From the NCBI GenBank assembly GCA_021292165.1, contig CM037877.1:212908716-212972715 (forward strand): a DNA stretch of 64,000 nucleotides. The letters are read 5' to 3'. Positions 33,801 through 45,232 of this stretch are shown piece after piece (position 1 is the first letter of the stretch; every line of letters starts with the position of its first letter). The DNA is from Shinisaurus crocodilurus. Lineage: Eukaryota; Chordata; Lepidosauria; Squamata; Shinisauridae. The position numbers and the translations under genes were made by a program. Under the pieces are notes generated by a model. That model was not told where the DNA came from. It searched no databases and saw only the letters and a program-made list of their open reading frames with translations.

Positions 33801-34607
33801 CTGAGAGAGAGAGAGAGAGAGAGATTATCATATGGGCTTAATTGTTTGGAACTGCTTTTGAACTCCTGTCTTTAAAGTACTTGAAAACGGAAAACAGAAC
33901 TATTTGATCACCACCACCTCTGCCCCACAAAACAAGGTATGTAAAAAACAAAACAACCGCCCCCCATCCCTATTTTTCTCTAAAGCATCAGGTCCTAAAT
34001 ATATAGCCTTTTTAAATTCAGTAGTTTCCATATGATCCATATACAGTGACCCCAGTCTTGTGCATTCCACACCAATAGAAAACTTCAATCTTTTTAAAGT
34101 TGTAAAATACAATAATATTAAGTAATGATTTCACGCAAAACACTAGACCTTTTCACCCGGAGCATTAAGTGAGTGGAAGATGCTGTGCTTTAGCATTCAG
34201 TTCATCATGAAACGGCTTGCTGTTCACAGCTTTTGTTATCAGTTATTCAGTGATTATACCATAACTACTTATTGCAAAAGACCTTAGAAATGAGAATAAG
34301 AGGCTTGGGATTGAGTAAGCACATTGTTGTTGTTGTTGTTGTTGTAAAAGAACAAGATAATAATAAATACTAGGAAAGAAAAAGAAGTGTTACACTGTTC
34401 AAAAATCCTAACTGTTATATAATGTGTTACACTGTTCAAAAATCCTAACTTAAATTATCTCAGTTTAAATTCCCTGCTTTGTAATGTAATATAAGAGCAA
34501 ATAACTATGCACTGAATTTCTGGCTGATATTTTGAGGATGGGGATTAATACTATCCATGTCAATCTAACAAAGGACATTTGAGTCACAGAGGCTGAAGAA
34601 ACTGTAC
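33801..34607. other. Intron 6 of the receptor gene
   Basis: Contains a GA run (33803-33822), a GTT microsatellite (34325-34345), and a 24-bp sequence repeated 37 bp apart (34389-34450, GTTACACTGTTCAAAAATCC). No transposon recognised. Confidence 0.5.
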
Positions 34608-34745
34608 CTTTGTCAGGCTCTTCTACAGCAGTCTCTTGTTCATCCCCTGCCTCTCTATTTTCCTCCTTGGGATGCTCCTCTGAACACTTTTGGCCAGTCA
34701 GAGGTATTACTGTTTCAAGATTTCTTGCAGGAATGTCACTTGAGG
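34608..34745 (-). CDS. Receptor gene exon 6: cytoplasmic segment
   Basis: 138 bp, phase 1 to phase 1, with acceptor TTTTTCTTTTAAAG and donor AAAG|GTACAG. It encodes 46 residues of acidic, Glu-rich cytoplasmic sequence (SSDIPARNLETVIPLTGQK, then several Glu/Asp-rich turns ending EEPDK). No tyrosine is present. It joins in frame to the basic RQRRKD end of the transmembrane exon. It shows none of the basolateral sorting sequence I would expect of a classical pIgR tail, which argues for a signalling or regulatory receptor rather than a transcytosis receptor. Boundaries rest on splice consensus and phase. Confidence 0.7.
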
Positions 34746-35151
34746 CTTTAAAAGAAAAACAAGCAATAATTAGACTCTCATTCATTGATTGTTGAGGTAA
34801 CTGTCAAAATGCTTTTATTTTATTTATTTTATTAATGTATATCCTGCCTTCCCACTAAAAAAAAAAGATATTGCTTAAGGTGACATGATTGCTGTGGCTG
34901 TGGGGAAAATATGGCTCTTTCAAGATATGCTGCATATCTGTTAGATTTGGCAGCAAGAGAAGTCTCAGCCAAGCCAGTGGTAAAATACTGCCCATGTGCA
35001 AATAGTTTATATTCTGTATAACATTTTAAAAACAATGTCATTTCATTGCAACAGATGCCTTAATGGTGAACAATAATAATCAAACAAGGCAATTCTGTAG
35101 GGGTGGGAGAGGGAGGAGGAGGAGCAGAGACAAAGAACTATGGAGGCAAAG
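34746..35151. other. Part of intron 5; L2-like tail near 34810-34890
   Basis: TTTTATTTTATTTATTTTATTAATG then TATCCTGCCTTCCCACT reads on the minus strand as a LINE/SINE 3' tail. Nothing else recognised. Confidence 0.5.
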
Positions 35152-35380
35152 GAACTACCCAGGGTCGGTGCAAGGCAGTTTGGTGCCCTAGGCAAGATCA
35201 GATATTTAGCGCCCCCCCTTCCCACTTGAGAGCGCTGTATTTTTTTTCCAAGGCATTTCTTTTTTTTTTTTAATTTTTTTTAATATTTTTTATTAAATTT
35301 TAAAACAATACAAAGAAAATAACACACACACATAACTAATATTGTGCTCCCATCACCATGGGACCAAACAATCCAAAACT

Positions 35381-36298
35381 CTATAATTGTTCATTATTCC
35401 AAAAATACAACATATCTTGACAGGGTAAACTCCCTTTCCCCTTTTTAAACACATATTCCAAGAATAAACCCCAAATATCCTTAAAATTATTTTTCTTTAA
35501 TTGACCCCTTTTGCATTTAATATTACAAGTCAACATATCATTCAAAGCCATATCCCATACTTCTTTATACCATTCAGTAATAGTGAAAACTTGCTGGATT
35601 TTCCATTTCCTTGCTATCATTAGTCTACCTGCCGTTAACAAATTTATGATTAATTCTTTAACATTTTGAGAACCGATCACCTTTTCCGTTATTGTTAGCA
35701 AAGCTAGTTTAGGGCATACCTCTAAATCAGCTCCAACAATTTCTGATATTTCCTCAAAAATCATTTTCCAAAAATCCATTACATTTTTACAACTCCACCA
35801 CATATGAGCATATGTACCCAATTCCTGACATCCTCGCCAACACATTGGAGAACATTTATTATCTATTCTATTTAATCTCACTGGAGTCAAATACCATCTC
35901 CAAATTAGCTTATAAAAATTCTCTTTAATTCTTATAGACATATTTTTCAATATTCGCCTATCCCAAATCTTATTCCACTCATCCTTTGATATTTCCTCTT
36001 CAAACTCTGTATCCCAAACTATTTTAAGATTTTCTGCTTGCTCTTCTGATTTCTGCAACATTTTATATAACATCTTTGTAAGACCCCTAGCTGATGCATT
36101 TCCTTCTACGAGTTCTCTAGACATAACCACCTGCTCAAATGCAGTGAAATCCCTTTCATGCTCATGTCTCCTCTTCCATTTCTTACCCCATTGTACTAAT
36201 TGAATTAAATTTAACCAAGAAATTCTTCCTGCCCCAACCCTATCAAGTATTTGCTGTCTTGTCTCCATTTTTTCTAGCCAATCCATTAAAGTTATCAC
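35381..36298 (-). pseudogene. L1 ORF2 C-terminal region
   Basis: The frame contains the L1 ORF2 C-terminal Cys-rich motif: CSPMCWRGC, then TYAHMWWSC, i.e. C-x3-C-x10-H-x4-C spacing. This follows a SIRIKENFYKLIWRWYLTPV stretch typical of vertebrate L1 C-termini. In L1 this region aids RNA binding. It is separated from the upstream frame by a shift near 36300-36317. Confidence 0.85.
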
Positions 36299-36316
36299 CT
36301 TTTTCTCTCTAAAAAT

Positions 36317-38054
36317 TCATTCTAAATGTCTAACATTCTCGGGAAAATCTTCCATAACCACCACTGGAGTAAGCGGGGATATACCTGGTAAAAATATTTC
36401 CTTATTTCTACCCCAAATTTCTAACATATTTTTTAAAGAGGGATTTTCTAATCTTTTTGTCATAATATGTCCTTGTTTTGTAAATAAGAATTTATCCACC
36501 CTATTACCCAATTCAAATGCTTCTATTTCCCACCACATAAAATCTTTTCTAACAATAATATCCATAATATATCTAAGTTGATTAGCTATATAATACCATT
36601 TTAAATTAGGGAGACCAAGTCCCCCTATTTTTTGAGCTTTATACCATCTATTCTTAGTAATCCTTGATTTCCCCCCCCCCATTACAATAGCTATTTAACA
36701 TTACTTGCCACTCTTTGATTTCTTTCTCTGATATCTTATATGGTATCATTCTAAATAAAAAATTAAACTTCGGTAAAATCTTCATTTTAATCAAAGCTAT
36801 CCTACCAAACCACGATAATCCCAATTTTTTATAATCCTCTATTTGATTTTTAACTTCATCTTTTAGTTTTTTAAAATTACATTCCCCTATTTTATCCATA
36901 TCTTTTAATATATCAATACCTAAATATTTAATTATGTTTTTTATCTTTATATCCACTTTCCTTTGTTTAAATCCCCTTTCCTCCAGTTTACTATAATTAA
37001 ATGTCATTATCTCCGATTTATCCCAATTAACTTTTAACCCTGTTGCTTCTCTAAATTCATCTAAATGTTTCTCTATCCAATCCCAATTTTCTATAGGCCT
37101 TTCTAATGTTAACAAGATATCATCTGCAAAAAGGTTTATCTTACATTTGGTCTCTATTCCTATCCCCAGTAATTTCTTCTCCTGTCTTATCGAATTCGCT
37201 AACAATTCCATAACTAACACAAATAATACTGGGGAAAGGGGACAACCCTGTCTAGTTCCCCGGCCTAGGCTAATAGTTTCTGTTATTCCATCATTTACAA
37301 TTACCGACGTGACATTATGAGTATATAATTGGTTAGTAATACCTATAAATTTTTCTCCAAACCCCATAGTTTTTATTAACATCTTTAATGCAGGCCATTC
37401 CACACAATCAAAGGCTTTAAAAATATCCAATGCAAGAACCCCCGCTTTCAAATTATTTTTCTTTATTAAATAAATTATATTCAGAACCCTTCTTGTTAAA
37501 TCTGCCATTTGTCTTCCTTGAATAAAACCACATTGATCTATCCCTATATACTTATTTAGAAAACTATTCATTCTTCTAGCTAAAATTGCTGTCAATAGTT
37601 TAGCATCTTGATTAATTAATGATATTGGTCTATAAGAACCTGGTTCTGCTAAATCCTTCCTTGGTTTCGGGATTAAAATAGTCAAGGACTGTTTCCATGA
37701 CGGGGGGATCTCTCCCCCCTGTAAAATATCATTAAACAACCGTTTTAACTTTGGAATTAACATTTTTTTAAAGACTTTATAATATGCCGCCCCCAGACCA
37801 TCCAGTCCTGGCGTTTTCCCCTGTTTTAATTTATTTATAGCACTTTCTATTTCAATTTCTGTGAATGGTTGCTCCATTTTCTCTCTATCTTCATCCTGGA
37901 TTTTTATTTTTAAATTTTTCTCGATATATTTTCTACTCTCAGCTTCCGACCATTTTCCTGCCTTATATAACTCCGTATAATATTCATGAAAAATTTTCAA
38001 TTTATCCTTTACTAAATTATATTCTTTACCCCTCTTATCTTTAATCACCCCCAC
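36317..38054 (-). pseudogene. L1 ORF2 reverse transcriptase (two frames)
   Basis: 36654-38054 carries the RT: GKTPGLDGLGAAYYK, LIPKPRKD, GSYRPISLINQDAKLLTAIL, QCGFIQGRQ, ALDIFKAFDCVEW, GTRQGCPLSPVLF and LFADDILLTLE (catalytic Phe-Ala-Asp-Asp). 36317-36682 continues the thumb (RWYKAQKIGGLGLPNLKWYY) in another frame; the break coincides with a C10 run at 36671-36680. It copies L1 RNA by target-primed reverse transcription. The RT boxes are all intact. Confidence 0.92.
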
Positions 38055-38192
38055 TAAGCTTTTTTCTTTTTTTTTTGTGCTAATCTAGCCAACATTTTAG
38101 AATTTTTATTACTATTCTCAAAATACTCCCTTTTTGTATAAATCAAATTCCTTTGTACCCTGTCCAGTTCTTTATTCTCCAATTCTTTCCTT

Positions 38193-39218
38193 TTACCCTG
38201 TAATTCTGCAAAAAATCTTTTTATCCCTCTTCTCTAAATACTTCTTTTCCAAATCCCTAATCTCCCCCTCTAGCTTTTGATAAAAAACTTCTTGTTGTTT
38301 CCTCAAATTTATTGCCTCTCTCAATCCTATTCCTCTCATTACACTCTTCATTGTATCCCATATTATCGCTTCAGTACATTCTTCTGTTTGATTAAATTCC
38401 CAAATTTCCCTCAATTCCTTCTCTATTTTTTCTGTTAAATGTTTAAAACGAAAAATATTACAATTCAATCTCCATCTTTTCGCTTCTCTATAATCCTTAT
38501 GTATCTTCAAATCCATGTTAACCAAAGCATGATCTGTAACTTTTATCACTCCTATCACTGTGCCCAGGACCCTTGAAAACAGTGTCCTGGACACAAAAAT
38601 AAAATCTATCCTAGAATAATTCTTATTTGCTGATGAGTAAAATGTATATCTTTCCTCATTCCCCTTGACCCCTCTCCAAACATCTAGCAACCCTTCCTTA
38701 CTAATTGACTTATTCAAGATCGTTAGATTATTTCTCTGATCTTCTCTCGTCGGATTGGATTTGTCTTTTCTTCTATCCAATACCATGTTAAAGTCCCCAG
38801 CCATAATAACCCTTTGATTTTGAAAATTACCCATTTCTTTAAACACATGTTGATAAAATTCTCCTTGATTTTGATTGGGAGCATAAACATTAACAATAAC
38901 ATATTCTTCCCCTCCCAAGGTCCCATACATTATAATATATCTACCTGTATCATCCTTTTTCACCTTTAAAACATTAAAACCACAATTCTTTGAAATTATA
39001 ATTGCTACTCCTCGTGATTTAGATGATCCACATGCTATCTCATATATTCTAGACCACCTCAATTTCAATTCGTTGACTCCTTTCCTTGCCTGGTGCGTTT
39101 CTTGCAAGAATATAATATCTGCCTTATCCTTCTTAAGAAGTGCTTCTATTCGCCTCCTCTTAGTAACTGAACCTAGCCCCTTAACATTTAAAGTTGAAAT
39201 TCTTAACTTATAATCCAT
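38193..39218 (-). pseudogene. L1 ORF2 endonuclease domain
   Basis: Starts MDYKLRISTLNVKGLGS, close to the usual L1 ORF2 start. Catalytic landmarks are present: Asn in LNVKGL, Glu in LQETH, Asp/Asn in AGDFNMV, Asp in SRIDFIFVS and Asp-His in TDHALV. All active-site residues are there. The frame is broken before the RT, with T runs at 38060-38076 in the gap. Confidence 0.93.
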
Positions 39219-39481
39219 CTATTAACATCATTTTTCCTTTTTTGGTCCCCAAAAGTGAATATAATACACAATAACATGCCCCTTAACCCACCCCCACATT
39301 CATCTAAACTATCCCCCCTGCTAAGCCAGGGCAACTTGCCCCACCCTAAACCTACCCACCTATCCCAGGGGGGGGGGAAGGACCCATCACCAGCCCGAAC
39401 AGCAGCCCCTCATTCCCTCCCGGATAACTTCTTTATAAAACATTTTCTATTTCTTTTTTCTTCTCGTGTTGAAACAACCTC

Positions 39482-40605
39482 TTATACAATTCCTCCGCTG
39501 GCTCCTTCTTCTTCCAGTTGACCCATCAATTCTGGACCCTCCGCATCATCATGAAGCCCCAACTCTCCCAGCAGGCCCATGCCTTGGTCACATGATGAGA
39601 TCTTGTATCTCTTACTGTTCCACACAAAAGTAAGAAAGACTGGATAACCCCAGTTGTATTGTAATCCCTTTCTGATCAAGACTGCTGTACACGGTTTAAC
39701 ACTTCGCCTCCACTTAATTGTTTGCTGACAAAGATCATTGTAGATTTGCAAAGTAGCCCCTTAAAAGCTACTTGACCTTTCTTTCTGATCGCTTTCATGA
39801 AGACATCCTTCTTGTATAAATTTGCAAATTTCATTACAACATCTCTGGATGTCATACCACGCCTTAATGCTCCCACTCTATGCACAATCTCAATGTCCAT
39901 ATCATCCCAAAGAATTGTTTCTCCAGAGACAGCTTCATTCATCCATTCCAAAATACTGCCTCTTAACTTATATCCAGTCTCCCCCATCTCCATGGGGAAG
40001 CCTCTGATCCGAATGTTGGAACGACGTTGCCTGTCTTGCATGTTGATCATCTGTATTTCCATCTCATTAAATTTCGTTTCATACTTTTCAAAACTTTTTT
40101 CATCCTTCACCTGGAGTTTTTCCACCTTATCCACTCTAACTTGGAGCTCTTTAATTTGAACCCCCAAATGATCTATGGTCTCTCTCATCTGCTTCATATC
40201 CTCTTGATGCAGTTTTTGAAATTTCTCAATTGCTTCTGTATGTTTCTGCTGGCCTGTTTCCATAGAGCTTTGAAACTGTAATAAAATTTTCTCCCAATCT
40301 GGTGCTGCCCCTTTAAGCTTAGCTGGAGATGTTGTCTTTGGCTTGGCACCAGCAGGGAATTTGCCAGCTGAATCCGCCATTTTTCCGCCCTTCCCCCTCG
40401 CTGTCTCGGAACTTTCACTACCTCGTAGCTTCTTATCAGGACCCAGTTGCTCAAATTGATAAGAAAATTCAGTATCTTTCGTGTCAAGGATCCTAATTAG
40501 CCTTTTCAAACTGTTGTCTGAGGGATGCGCCCAATCGCGTTTCCAAAGAGGGGGTAGGGACTTTTTCACCCATCTGGAGCTCATAAACAATCCAGAGCTA
40601 AGCAC
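39482..40605 (-). pseudogene. L1 ORF1 (RNA-binding protein), one frameshift
   Basis: The likely start is the MADSAG methionine at 40380 in good context (AAAAATGG); the frame itself is open from 40605. Domains in order: a basic N-terminus, a coiled coil with heptads (WEKILLQFQSSMETGQ through VEKLQVKDEKSFEKYE), an RRM beginning RRSNIRIRGFP with IEIVHRVG and RDVVMKF, and a C-terminal domain continued in a second frame (39482-39751: IYNDLCQQTIKWRRSV, YNWGYPVFLTF). This layout is that of vertebrate L1 ORF1p, a trimeric nucleic-acid chaperone. The shift lies between 39676 and 39751. Confidence 0.9.
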
Positions 40606-40879
40606 AGCAAAAGAAAACTATTCTTTTTATTTCTTTATTAGCTCTACATCTGCATACCTTCCAGAAAGCAAACAGCAAAGGAGTTTTAACTCACGATTTG
40701 TCTTTCCTGTGTATTTTGCAGATGTTTTCAAATCATTCCGGGAGCTCGGCAGAAAAGCTACTGTTCCATAGCCGGCGAAGGCTCCTCCCCTTTCCAAGGC
40801 ATTTCTGGTGCCCCCTTTAGCCCTGCGCCCTAGGCAGCTGCCTAGTTGGCCTAATGGTAGCACCGGCCCTGGACTACCA

Positions 40880-41639
40880 AATCCAAAGCATTGCTGGGCT
40901 CATGGCAGAAGGAAGAAGGGGGAGTTGGCTGGAGGGAAAAAGCAAAACACCAGCTCCAGGGGTGGTTTACTTTCCCCCCATTCCAGGGCATGTCAGGGGA
41001 ATGGGAGCACCTGATCCGCACCTGACATGCTGCCAGAATGCCTCATTTTTGCCCTCTCTGCCATTGGAAAGCACCAATAGCAAAGGAAAATGATGGTGGA
41101 CCTTTCTGTAGCCAGTGGGAGGAGACTTCTGAGGGCAGACCACCCCTTCTTCTCTACCCATGGAGAGGGGGTTCACAAAATCCTATGGCCCCTGGGATGC
41201 CCTCCAAGCAACCATAAGATTGAGCCCTACATTACTCTGTTACCTTTGTTCAACAGAGAATATAATCCAAGGCTTTGTCTTAAATTACATTGTTTAGTAA
41301 TGTTATCATTATTCCTAATTGTAGCTAAGGAAAAAAATTAATAAAACTAAGATATGTCCCAGCACACAAACATTTTTCTTTGGATGCCAGTTTGAATTGT
41401 GTTAGCTGCTCTGAGAGCCTATTGCCTAATACAAATCTTCTTAAACAAATACTTGTTTCACATTAAACAGAACAGACATTTCATGAACGAGTTCCCTGTT
41501 TGTTTGTGTGTTTGCCTTCTGATATTTAACAATGACCCAAAGTCAAAATGGCTGCCTGCCTCTGCTGAGACAAAACTCCTTGGTGATTTAGGCCATTTCC
41601 AGATAAGGCAGACTTGTGTAGGCTGTGAAGGTAGGGGAC
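40880..41639. other. Part of intron 5; nothing recognised
   Basis: No protein motif or named repeat. Confidence 0.5.
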
Positions 41640-42350
41640 CTGACAAACCAGGAGGTGGGTGCTTTGCCTTTTCTGGATGGGGTCACATTCCACTTAAGAA
41701 CCAGGTATGCAGACTGGAGGAGCTCTCCTGGAACTGGCATTGCTCCTAGATACCTGGATTTTGGCCAGGTCAACTTAAATCAGCTTTGGCTGATTTGCCA
41801 GCTGCGTCCTCTTCTGGGAAAGGGAAACCTTGCAATGATCATATATGCCTTGGTCACTTCTGGGCTAAATTCAAGGTACTGTTTTTGATCTTTAAAGCCC
41901 CACAAGTCTTGGAACCAGATTACCTTAGATAATACCTTTTCCCTTGCAAAGCTCCTCAGGCATTGAGATTTGATGGTGAGGACCTGTAACCTGTTCCAGG
42001 TGACTTCTCTGGATGAGGTGAGGTTGGTGCCCATAAGAAGCATAGCCTTTTTGGTGGTAGCACCCCAATTGTGGAACACTCTCCCCTATGAGGCTGATGG
42101 TGCTAGTTCGTGCTCACTCTTTGCCCCCTCATTTTTTGAAGGCTAAGACCTCATTCTACCAGTCCTTCAGGAAATAGGTGATTGGCCTTCTGCTATTTTT
42201 CTATATATCTTATAGGAATTAATTTTAAAATATTTATTGTTTCAGCTGCTTTATTGTTGTATGAATGTTATGGCTGATGAACAGAACCCATGAACAGAAA
42301 GGTGTGATTCAAATTAATTGATTGATTGATTGATTTAATGGATAAATAAT
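41640..42350 (+). mobile_element. Decayed L2-type LINE 3' half
   Basis: The plus-strand frame has VTFHLRTRYADWR, then LRPLLGKGNLAMIIYALVTS, matching the L2 LRPYL...VVHALVSSRL region. Further on come broken KFKVLFLIFKAPQ and a segment for TPIVEHSPL. It ends in an (ATTG)n run at 42318-42338. Opposite in strand to the host gene. Confidence 0.75.
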
Positions 42351-42509
42351 TTAATGCTCTAGCTTAAATCTATGGGACAGATACTCATTGGACCTGCATC
42401 CATCTTTACTGCAAATTGCAGTATTACTGTAGTTAAGGGCCATATTGTTCAGGTTCTGTCAGGAACCAAATGTACAACAGTGAGCAAGAGCACTGATGGT
42501 TTCACTTAC

Positions 42510-42628
42510 CATCCTTCCTTCGCTGCCTTATCTTAAAAAGCACAATAATAACAATGGCTACAAGAACCAGAAGTGCAACAAGAACTGGTATCACAATTGG
42601 AAGTAGATTTCGTTCAGTTTTTGAAAAT
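42510..42628 (-). CDS. Receptor gene exon 5: transmembrane segment
   Basis: 119 bp with acceptor GTCTCTTTTCAG and donor GGATG|GTAAGT. It enters in phase 2 and leaves in phase 1, matching exons 4 and 6. It encodes FSKTERN, a hydrophobic stretch LLPIVIPVLVALLVLVAIVI and IVLF, then the basic stop-transfer KIRQRRKD. This is a single-pass type I membrane anchor. There is no charged residue within the membrane span, so DAP12-style adaptor pairing is unlikely. That fits better with a receptor that signals through its own tail. Confidence 0.85.
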
Positions 42629-42789
42629 CTGAAAAGAGACATAGCATAAACATTCAAAAGCACTTTTGCCAATTGTAACATCTCACCTCATTCTGAAGTA
42701 AAAGATAGTAATAAATGCGTATCTGGCACTGAGAAAAATTATAGACAATCCCAGTTCATCTGGCTCTTATTAAACCAGCCTCTCCTCCC

Positions 42790-43203
42790 CAGATTTCTCT
42801 GGTCCTTCAAGGTTCTGCCAATGAGTGGGATGTATAGCTGGTGGAAAACTTTATTGGAAGGAATTAACTTCCCCCCCCACGCTTCTGTGGGGGGGGGAGA
42901 GTTTGCACGGGAGGGTGAGTAGAAGACGCGGGGAAAATGAGGTGATTTCACCTCCCAGCAGGGCCCGGGGCAAATTGGTTGCCCCCTTTCTATTGGCTCT
43001 AAGGGTGGGGCACTGAGGCTATATCTAGGCACAGGTGACCCCACCCAATGCCTCTCTTTTCTTGCAGCTGCGGAGATAAGACCGGAGCCTCTGACCTCCT
43101 TCGTTCGGGACCGCGTTCTGTGCCTTTTCAGATTTCTCTGGTCCTTCAAGGTTCTGCCAATGAGTGGGATGTATAGCTGGTGGAAAACTTTATTGGAAGG
43201 AAT
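42790..43203 (-). repeat. 75-bp direct repeats bracketing a 264-bp CCAAT-bearing segment
   Basis: Identical 75-bp copies at 42790-42864 and 43129-43203. On the minus strand each holds a CCAATAAAG polyadenylation-like signal. The middle carries an AGCCAATAG box and a GC-rich stretch, giving an LTR-like look (R / U5 / U3 / R order or a tandem duplication). TG...CA ends were not found. Confidence 0.55.
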
Positions 43204-44414
43204 GGCTTTTCCCACCAGATCACCTTAGCTGAATTAGGTGTATCTACACTACAAACCTAAATCAGGTTTAAACCAGTTCAGTTGGCATAACTTCCTAAGA
43301 GCTAGATTTTAGATAGTGATTCCAATCCCTTGTGTGCCTAACAGGGAGTACCCACACAATATTAGAATTCCCAAGGATCTTTGGTGAAAGCTGTGGTAGT
43401 TAAACTAGTCTGGCACATTGTGAGGTATACCAGTGTTTCATATCTTAAGACTTTTTCGGGCAGTATCCAGTACTGCACCTCTGCTTGTTCCATTGCACTC
43501 ACAGGACCAACCACTAGTGCAACAGGAACTAGTGCTTCCTAACGCAACCCTGATGAGTGGAGCTCCCTTCTGAGAACTCCACTGACCATTCCAGAAACAA
43601 GCATATCTGCTCATTTCCGATTGCTTCAAGTGACTGCTAGTGCCAGGGCAGCATTGGATACTGCCCTTCAACTGAAGACAGTCAGTGGGGGTTTCCCCCC
43701 ATAAAGTTGAAGGTGATGCAATAGAATCACCATTGCTCAAGTGAAGCATACCCATCTCATAATCGTCTCTGGTCAAATGCTTTTTGCAGGTTCTCACAGT
43801 GCTTCAAACTGTGCAAAACCTGTGAGCAATGATGTCTCTATTATACCCGCTCCAATTTCTTTGAAACTATTGTCTGTTACCAAAACGACCCTTCCATGGC
43901 TGAGAGGGGCACACTTACTATTGGACATATGGTGGTTGGGTCTCAGCCACAAGCCCCTTGTGATTTCTTAACTAGCACCTAGGGATGTATGGATTTTGTT
44001 AAATCTGTTCCATTCCATCTGTGTTTTGTGGATCATCAGGCTTCTTTCATTCCATTGTCTACTCATTGATGGAATCACATTTCTTTTAGGGATGTACGAA
44101 TATTTTGTTCCACTTGTGCTAATTATGAATTAGCGCTAATGCCCATTAGTGCAAGTGCGACTTTGCACATATCCCCCCCCCAAGTTAATAAATGGTCTGC
44201 AAGTCCACAAAAACCATGCAACTTGGAAAGAGCTGGTCCACTGGTCCAATCCGTAGGTTGGATTCATAGAAATCCAAACTCATTTGAATCTGTTGTGGAT
44301 TTCTCCAATCCATACTGGCACCTTACCTAATTGCTAGTGTTTGCCTGTCAAGCCTTCATTTCTTTCGGTGCCAAAGCAGGAATAAGGAACAGCAGAAACA
44401 AGTTAGTAGCCAAC
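43204..44414. other. Part of intron 4; nothing recognised
   Basis: No domain or named repeat. Confidence 0.5.
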
Positions 44415-44422
44415 CATTAGAG

Positions 44423-44493
44423 CAGTGTTCTCCAACCTTGGGTCCCCAGATGTTTTTGGCCTACAACTCCCAGCATGCCCCAGCCAGCGTCTG
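44423..44493 (+). mobile_element. Short hAT-like MITE, half-length but duplicated at target
   Basis: CAGTGTTCTCC...CCAGCCAGCGTCTG lies between two copies of the 8-bp CATTAGAG (44415-44422 and 44494-44501). It equals the left half of the 136-bp hairpin element, yet the target duplication is perfect. Confidence 0.75.
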
Positions 44494-44867
44494 CATTAGA
44501 GCAAGCTGTCCTGGTCAGCATGAGACAAATAGAAGGCAGGAGCCAAGAGGCCAGGTGAAGGCCCAGGATGATCTCGAGCTCAGCAGGGAAACAGGGAAGA
44601 TGCAGGAAGGAATTGGGAGTAGCAGAGGGCCTTAATAGCTGCCCCAACAGCATTTTTCTTTTGTGCAGGGTGGAATGACCCTTTCTTTCCCTCTTTCTCC
44701 TTTTGACAGATACTTAAAAATGCTCAAAATTGTTTAATAGTCAACCGGACAGACAGTGAGAAAGAAGCCAGTACAGATCTGGATGATGGAAAAATTACCC
44801 TTAGATGGTGATAGGAATTGTATTGCAATGTTGGTTTTGCCACCTGATGATACAGCACCCTTTACAA

Positions 44868-45166
44868 CAGGGATAGGCAACCTTTTTGGGCCCATAGGCC
44901 AATTTGAAAAAGTGTCCTGGGTACCACCACAAAATGGCTGCCATGGGAGGCATGGCAAAGCTGCCCAAATAGACTGAACACAAGGCAGAGGTGGGGTCTG
45001 AGCCCCAGCACTCTAAACGACTCCTTCGAACCCACAGATTTCTACACTAATGGAAGTTTATTTCATAGCAGGCAAACACTTTTTATCTCTGCCCGCCCAC
45101 CCCCCATGCCAGCCAGTTCATTCCCCCATCTCTTTTTCTCTCACACTCTGATCACCACCCATGGAT

Positions 45167-45232
<66 letters not shown>

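Larger units (their letters stand above)
35261..40790 (-). mobile_element. Full-length or near full-length L1 LINE, nested
   Basis: Reading on the minus strand: about 185-410 bp 5' UTR depending on the start used, ORF1, a spacer of about 260 bp, ORF2, and a 3' UTR ending in an A-rich tail (T-rich at 35261-35300 on the plus strand). A 16-bp target duplication TTTCCAAGGCATTTCT lies at 35245-35260 and 40791-40806. The element sits in intron 5 of the receptor gene, in the same orientation as the gene. It carries only four or so frame lesions, so insertion was comparatively recent. Confidence 0.95.
35160..40871 (-). mobile_element. hAT MITE (CAGGGCCGGTGC family) split by an L1
   Basis: The left part, 35160-35260, starts CAGGGTCGGTGCAAGG. 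The right part, 40807-40871, ends GGTAGCACCGGCCCTG. The two together equal the 164-bp member at 7046-7209. Flanks GAACTACC (35152-35159) and GACTACC (40872-40878) are a slightly decayed target duplication. Confidence 0.9.
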
